This document shows positions 22,102 to 26,325 of a stretch of DNA of 26,325 nucleotides, in pieces. This stretch comes from Bacillota bacterium (GTDB lineage Bacteria > Bacillota > Clostridia > Peptostreptococcales > Anaerovoracaceae): NCBI GenBank assembly GCA_016302925.1, contig JAEDMR010000002.1:1-26325 (forward strand), in the 5' to 3' direction. The position numbers and the translations under genes are program-made. Below the pieces are notes generated by a model. That model saw only the letters and a program-made list of their open reading frames with translations, was not told the origin of the DNA and did no database searches. How positions within the stretch are numbered: position 1 is the first letter of the stretch; each line of letters opens with the position of its first letter.

Positions 22102-23010
22102 TTATTCTTCAATGTCGTCATCATCGTGAATGGTGGTGGTCAGATCCACCCCGTCGAAGCCTTCGCCGATGATCTCAAAGGCGCTGGACAGGATAATGAA
22201 TGCGTGAGGGTCATATTTATGTACGATGGCCTTCAGCCGCGGCATCTCGTTGGGCTTCACCACCACCAGAAGGATCTTCCGCTCCGTGTGGGCGTACATA
22301 CCCTCTCCCGTGAGAAGAGTGGCACCCCGGCCCATATCGTAAAGGATGGCGTTGGAGATTTTGTCCAGATTCTTGCTGGCAAAAATATAGAACATGTCCG
22401 CCCGGTTGAAGCCGCTGTTGATCTTATCCGTGACAAGGGACGTGGTGCCGATGGCCAGAATGGCGTAAATACCGGCTTCAATCTCGCCGTACACGCACAT
22501 GGCCAGCACCACGATGGAACCGTCGATGCACATGAGCAGCTGCCCCAGACTCACATGGCGGAGCTTGGTGATCAGCAGCTTGGCCAGCAGGTCTGTACCG
22601 CCGGCGGAAATCTGCGCTTTCACCGAAAAGGATGCTGCCACACCGTAAAGAATACCGCCGCAGATGACCGCCACCAGCCGGTCATCGGTGAGGGACGGCA
22701 GGAAGGCCAGCACGTCCACCATGCCGGAGTAAACGGCCACTGCAATCAGGGACATGACGATATAGACTTTTCCTTTGATCTTCAGGCCCCAGAGGCAGAT
22801 GGGAATATTGAGAACGAAAACCGTCAGTCCCACCGGCAGGCCCACGACGGAATTGAGCACAGTACCGATGCCTGCCAGACCGCCGGCAGCGATGTTATTA
22901 TGCACATAAAAGCAGTCCAGCGCCAGAGCATAAAACAGGTTGGCCAGCATCAGATACAGAATCTGTCTGGGGGTGACGCCGACTTTTTCCAAAAATGACG
23001 GGGTTTTCAT
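22102..23010 (-). CDS. YitT family membrane protein (DUF161/DUF2179)
   Basis: A 302-residue protein of the YitT family: about five to six membrane helices (for example residues 17-40, 58-77, 83-104, 108-130, 150-185), with a conserved NNIAAGGLAGIGTVLN segment and SAGGTDLLAKLL. A C-terminal DUF2179 domain follows (about 210-290), ending in a run of acidic residues (HDDDDIEE). The family is abundant in Firmicutes and its substrate is unproven. ATG 23010 is preferred: AGGAG lies nine bases before it but touches the ATG at 23019, too close to serve that codon. It is transcribed alone. Confidence 0.88.
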   Translation of the reverse strand: MKTPSFLEKVGVTPRQILYLMLANLFYALALDCFYVHNNIAAGGLAGIGTVLNSVVGLPVGLTVFVLNIPICLWGLKIKGKVYIVMSLIAVAVYSGMVDVLAFLPSLTDDRLVAVICGGILYGVAASFSVKAQISAGGTDLLAKLLITKLRHVSLGQLLMCIDGSIVVLAMCVYGEIEAGIYAILAIGTTSLVTDKINSGFNRADMFYIFASKNLDKISNAILYDMGRGATLLTGEGMYAHTERKILLVVVKPNEMPRLKAIVHKYDPHAFIILSSAFEIIGEGFDGVDLTTTIHDDDDIEE

Positions 23011-23131
23011 CGTTTGCATCTCCTATTGTCTTCATAAACTTCTATTACTATATCGCAAATTTGTCATCTCTGAAAGTGCCAAAAATATTTTTCGCGCAGG
23101 CCAAAATTCTTCGCAAAATCCACTCGTCCGG

Positions 23132-24241
23132 CTATTTCAGGTTCTCCGGGTTGAGGCGTTTCAGGTCATCCGTCACGAACAGGCCGTCTTTTCGGATCAG
23201 TTCATCGTCAAACCAGATCTCGCCGCCGCCGTATTCCTCGCGCTGAATCATGACCAGATCCCAGTGAACCGCAGACTTGTTTCCGTTGTCCGCATCTTCG
23301 TAGGCCATGCCCGGAGTCAGGTGGAAGCTGCCGCAGATTTTTTCATCGAACAGGGTATCCTTCATCGGTTCCAGCACATACGGGTTGACGCCAATGGCGA
23401 ATTCACCGAAATAGCGAGCCCCTTCATCCGTATCCAGCAGGGCGTTGATCCGTTCCGTATCGTTGGCAGTGGCTTTGACGATCTTTCCATTTTTGATTTC
23501 AAAACGGATGCTGTCATAGGTGAAGCCCTGTTCCTCACTGCAGGTGTTATAGGAAATGACACCGTTCATGGACTCCTTCACCGGTGCGGTGTAGACTTCT
23601 CCGTCCGGAATATTGCATTCTCCGGCACATTTAATGGCCGGGATATCCTTGATGGAGAAGGTCAGATCCGTTCCCGGACCCACCAGATGCACCTTGTCCG
23701 TCCGATTCATCCGGTCCACCAGGGCATCCATGGCCTTGCTCATCTTCCCATAGTCCAGGGTACAGACATCGAAGAAAAAGTCTTCAAAGGCTTCCTGGCT
23801 CTTTCCTGCCAGCTGCGCCATGGACGGATTCGGATACCGCAGGATGACCCATTTGGTCTTGTTCACCCGGTAATCCAGTGTAGGCTGGGTCAGCCGGTAA
23901 TACATGTTCAGCTGGTCGGAAGGCACGTCGGCTAGTTCCGAACTGTTGGCGCCGGCCCGGATGGCGATATAGGCATCCATCCCTTTCATCTGGGACAGCT
24001 GGTAATCATTGAGGAATTCCATCTGTTCCTCGTCAGCACCCAGCAAAATCTCCCGCAGCACGGCGCTGTCCCGGTGATTGACGTATGGCCGGGCGCCCAG
24101 GCTGTATGCGTCCTTGATCAGCTGGCGAACCAGAGGTTTGGCTTCCTCTCCTTCATAATCGATCAGCACCTTTTCCCCCTTCTGCAGGCTGCAGGAATAG
24201 GTAGTCAGCAGGTGCGAAAGCTTTTTTATTCTCTCATCCAT
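23132..24241 (-). CDS. M29-family aminopeptidase
   Basis: A 369-residue cytoplasmic metallo-aminopeptidase of family M29 (thermophilic-type; AmpS/PepS-like). Landmarks are KGEKVLIDYEGE near the N terminus, then GECNIPDGEVYTAPV, a conserved segment with the metal-ligand Glu and Asp. ARYFGEFAIGVNP, GSFHLTPGMAY (His) and SAVHWDLVMI (His, Asp) complete the double-metal site. These enzymes take N-terminal residues off small peptides. GGAGGAG lies eight bases before the ATG. Preceding it on the minus strand is a possible TATACT -10 with a poor -35. It stands alone between YitT and the lipid kinase, with no clear terminator in the gap before YitT. Confidence 0.92.
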   Translation of the reverse strand: MDERIKKLSHLLTTYSCSLQKGEKVLIDYEGEEAKPLVRQLIKDAYSLGARPYVNHRDSAVLREILLGADEEQMEFLNDYQLSQMKGMDAYIAIRAGANSSELADVPSDQLNMYYRLTQPTLDYRVNKTKWVILRYPNPSMAQLAGKSQEAFEDFFFDVCTLDYGKMSKAMDALVDRMNRTDKVHLVGPGTDLTFSIKDIPAIKCAGECNIPDGEVYTAPVKESMNGVISYNTCSEEQGFTYDSIRFEIKNGKIVKATANDTERINALLDTDEGARYFGEFAIGVNPYVLEPMKDTLFDEKICGSFHLTPGMAYEDADNGNKSAVHWDLVMIQREEYGGGEIWFDDELIRKDGLFVTDDLKRLNPENLK

Positions 24242-24349
24242 GGGATTCTCCTCCTGTGTATTCTACTATCTGACAGTATACCCCATTTGATGAAAAAATA
24301 AAAGCAGGGAATTCACAGCGGTGGTGTCAAGTTGTTATGTAGTTTTATG

Positions 24350-24378
24350 TTGCTTTTCACCGGAAGAACCGATACAAT
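24350..24378 (+). promoter_or_regulatory. Promoter of the lipid kinase gene
   Basis: TTGCTT (24350-24355), 17-base spacer, TACAAT (24373-24378). Transcription would start near 24385, just before the GCAGGAG ribosome site, giving a very short leader of about 16 bases. Confidence 0.65.
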
Positions 24379-24400
24379 AGGAAGCAGGAGCGTGAAACAG

Positions 24401-25369
24401 ATGAAGACAGTATTTATCATAAATCCCGGTGCGGGAAAAGGAAAGGGAATTGATGCCCTGAAGGAGCGGATTCGCATGGCCTCGGAGAAAACCGGCTGCG
24501 AGGCAGGCATCTATGTGACGAAGGCGCCGCAGGATGCAGAGCTGTTTGCCAGAGCCTTCACCGAGGAACTAGCAGGTGCCGGTCCGGACGGCATGCCGGA
24601 GGAAGGCCGCCTCATCGCCTGCGGCGGAGACGGCACTTTGAATGAGGTGCTCAACGGCGTCTTATCCGCAGCCCGCCATGAACATATTTCCCTGGGACTG
24701 ATTCCCATCGGAACAGGAAACGATTTCGTCCGCAATTTCCCGGAATCCGGAGATTTCATGGACCCGGAGGCACAGCTTCTGGGAACAGACACAGCATGCG
24801 ATGCGATTCGCTACAGCGGCGTGCTGAATGGAAAGGAGCAGACCAGGTACTGTGCCAATATGTTCAACATCGGCTTCGACTGTAATGTGGCCGACATGAC
24901 GGCCACCCTGAAGAAGCATTCTTTTCTTGCCGGATCCGTTGCCTATCTCATGGGCGTGGCCATTACATATATAAAGAAAAAAGGTGCGAAATTAAAAGTA
25001 GAGCTGGATGGGAAGACCATCGTGGACGGATCCCTGCTGCTGACAGCCATCGCCAACGGCGGTTTCTGCGGCGGCGGCGTCCACAGCTCCCCGCTGGCAT
25101 CCACCTGTGACGGCCGGATGGATGTGAATATCATCTATAACGTGGGACGGATCGACTTCCTGAAAAAATTTCCGCACTATGCCAAGGGAACGCATCTGGA
25201 TCTGCCGGACATCCATGAGGTTCTCTACTGGGATACCTGCACTACAGCCCGCATTACACCGCTGGAGGGAACCATGCGGCTGTGCACTGACGGTGAGATC
25301 GCGGATGCCCAAGCCGTGGAATTCGAAATGGTGCCCGGCGCATTCCGTATGATTCTGCCGAAGAAATAA
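24401..25369 (+). CDS. YegS/BmrU/DagK-like lipid kinase
   Basis: A 322-residue diacylglycerol-kinase-like lipid kinase. The N-terminal catalytic domain begins VFIINPGAGKGKG; the nucleotide site is GGDGTLNEV (75-83) followed by PIGTGNDFVRNF (102-113). The C-terminal half has the NIGFDCNVAD segment, AIANGGFCGGG and TDGE near the end, all typical of the family. It would phosphorylate diacylglycerol (or a similar lipid) for return to phospholipid synthesis at the inner membrane face. ATG 24401 is chosen because GCAGGAG lies ten bases upstream and INPGAG then sits at its usual N-terminal position; an upstream in-frame start at 24332 falls before the promoter -10. Single-gene unit. Confidence 0.9.
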   Translation: MKTVFIINPGAGKGKGIDALKERIRMASEKTGCEAGIYVTKAPQDAELFARAFTEELAGAGPDGMPEEGRLIACGGDGTLNEVLNGVLSAARHEHISLGLIPIGTGNDFVRNFPESGDFMDPEAQLLGTDTACDAIRYSGVLNGKEQTRYCANMFNIGFDCNVADMTATLKKHSFLAGSVAYLMGVAITYIKKKGAKLKVELDGKTIVDGSLLLTAIANGGFCGGGVHSSPLASTCDGRMDVNIIYNVGRIDFLKKFPHYAKGTHLDLPDIHEVLYWDTCTTARITPLEGTMRLCTDGEIADAQAVEFEMVPGAFRMILPKK

Positions 25370-25389
25370 AAAGGGAAACCGGAAAAACA

Positions 25390-25420
25390 AAGCCTGCAAA
25401 CCGTAACGGCCTGCAGGCTT
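25390..25420 (-). terminator. Intrinsic terminator after the NSS symporter gene
   Basis: AAGCCTGCA (25390-25398) pairs with TGCAGGCTT (25412-25420). The minus-strand side is followed by TTTGTTTTTCC-type sequence, so it serves the symporter; it may also stop the lipid kinase transcript. Confidence 0.7.
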
Positions 25421-25453
25421 ATAAAATTTCTGAGAATGGATTTTGCGAAGTGA

Positions 25454-26325
25454 CTAGAACCAGCCGAGGCCGAAGAAGGTGTTGATCTGGCCCAGCAGTA
25501 CCAGCAGCAGGATCGGCGGTACGATCCACTTGATGCAGAAACGGTAGTAGCCTTTGATCTTGAAACCGCCGGCGTCTTTTTCGATTTCGTCGTCGGTGAA
25601 GCCCTTGCCGACTGCAAACCAGCCGAAGATCAGCGCTGTGATTAGTGCGCCCAGCGGCATGAGAATGCCTTCGGAAATCAGGTCGAAGGTATCCAGCCAG
25701 CAGCCCTGTCCCAGAATCTGCGGGAATCCGGCAGCACCAAGGCTGTCCAGTGCAACGAACACGCCCTCTGCTGCCACAAAGGCTCCGATAATCAATGCAA
25801 CCGTTTTCCGGTTCGGCTTCTTGCCTTTTTCAATCTGTTTATCCAGAATTACTGCACATGCGGCTTCCAGCAGTGCGATGGAAGAAGTGATGGCAGCGAT
25901 GAATACCAGGAAGTACATCAGGAAGCCGAAAATCGGTCCGATGCCGCCCATAGCCTGGAATACGGTCTGCAGTGTGATGAACAGCAGGCTTGGTCCACCG
26001 CCCGGATTCAGACCGGAAGCGAAGACAGCCGGCATGATGGCAACTCCTGCCATGATTGCAACGATGGTATCGGCAATTGGAATCAGGAATGCGTTTTTCT
26101 GAAGACTTTCGGTCTTCTTCATGTAGGAGCCATAGGTGACGGTGATGCCCATGCCCAATGACAGGGAGAAGAACATCTGACCTCCGGCAGCCGCCAGTAC
26201 ACTGATCCAGCCGGCGCCTTTAAATACCTCGAAGTTTGGCTTAAACATAAAGCCCAGACCTGCAGAAGCGCCATCCATGGTTACGCTGCGGATAATGACA
26301 ATCAGCAGCATCACGAACAGAGCAG
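25454..26325 (-). CDS. Sodium:neurotransmitter symporter (NSS/SNF) family transporter, C-terminal part
   Basis: The frame is open to the window edge, so at least 290 C-terminal residues are present; the N-terminal helices 1-5 lie beyond. It begins LFVMLLIVIIRSVTMDGA, the helix-5 region of bacterial NSS transporters such as LeuT/MhsT. SLSLGMGITVTYGSYM (helix 6 with the unwound binding-site segment) follows, then ADTIVAIMAGVAIMPAVF and further helices, ending WIVPPILLLVLLGQINTFFG. About seven helices are seen in this part. These carriers import amino acids with sodium. The GTG at 26314 is an internal codon, not a start. A terminator lies 30 bases past the stop. Confidence 0.92.
   Translation of the reverse strand, partial: ALFVMLLIVIIRSVTMDGASAGLGFMFKPNFEVFKGAGWISVLAAAGGQMFFSLSLGMGITVTYGSYMKKTESLQKNAFLIPIADTIVAIMAGVAIMPAVFASGLNPGGGPSLLFITLQTVFQAMGGIGPIFGFLMYFLVFIAAITSSIALLEAACAVILDKQIEKGKKPNRKTVALIIGAFVAAEGVFVALDSLGAAGFPQILGQGCWLDTFDLISEGILMPLGALITALIFGWFAVGKGFTDDEIEKDAGGFKIKGYYRFCIKWIVPPILLLVLLGQINTFFGLGWF

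Overview
The window looks like a chromosomal segment of a Clostridia-class Firmicute, probably a gut commensal of the Lachnospiraceae/Eubacteriales type. The evidence is the gene families (BlaI/M56 pair, GH25 lysozyme with bacterial Ig-like repeats, UPF0210/UPF0237, YitT, M29 aminopeptidase, NSS symporter), strong AGGAGG-type ribosome sites, sigma-A-type promoters and moderately GC-rich coding sequence. No tRNA, rRNA, CRISPR array or recognisable insertion sequence was seen.

Layout. 1-485: 3' end of an AAA/DUF4143 ATPase, then a terminator. 700-2781: BlaI-type repressor and M56 (BlaR1-like) metalloprotease, abutting, behind a promoter with a dyad over its -35. 2948-5092: secreted GH25 muramidase. 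5173-6210 (minus): PLP-dependent D-cysteine desulfhydrase/ACC deaminase-like enzyme. 6404-7398: small coiled-coil protein plus DUF554 membrane protein. 7523-7912 (minus): membrane-anchored zinc-ribbon protein. 8052-11504 (minus): four-gene operon of a DUF6873-like protein, a radical SAM protein, an ACT protein (UPF0237) and UPF0210. 11655-12326: uracil-DNA glycosylase. 12496-13356: uncharacterised putative PD-(D/E)XK protein, then a 236-bp element with 15-bp perfect inverted ends.

The most notable region is 13691-17791 (minus): vanR-vanS-vanW-vanG-like ligase. The ligase resembles VanG-type D-Ala-D-Ser ligases. Two helically phased copies of the 12-bp VanR recognition sequence lie upstream of vanW; one is an exact consensus match. 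No vanXY (dipeptidase) or vanT (serine racemase) is present, so this looks like an incomplete or scattered glycopeptide-sensing module.

18010-22033: MocR-like regulator whose PLP lysine appears to be leucine, an AbgA-like M20 amidohydrolase and an amidohydrolase-superfamily enzyme, presumably one amide/dipeptide-degrading operon. 22102-26325: YitT membrane protein (minus), M29 aminopeptidase (minus), YegS/DagK-like lipid kinase (plus), and the 3' part of an NSS symporter (minus).

Two operons, those starting at 11504 (minus) and 18010 (plus), have a perfect TATAAT exactly six bases before the ATG. This predicts leaderless transcripts in an organism whose other genes mostly have strong Shine-Dalgarno sites. 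Cell-envelope functions recur across the window (BlaI/BlaR-like pair, muramidase, Van module, lipid kinase). Family assignments come from reading the translations and remembered family motifs; no search was run.
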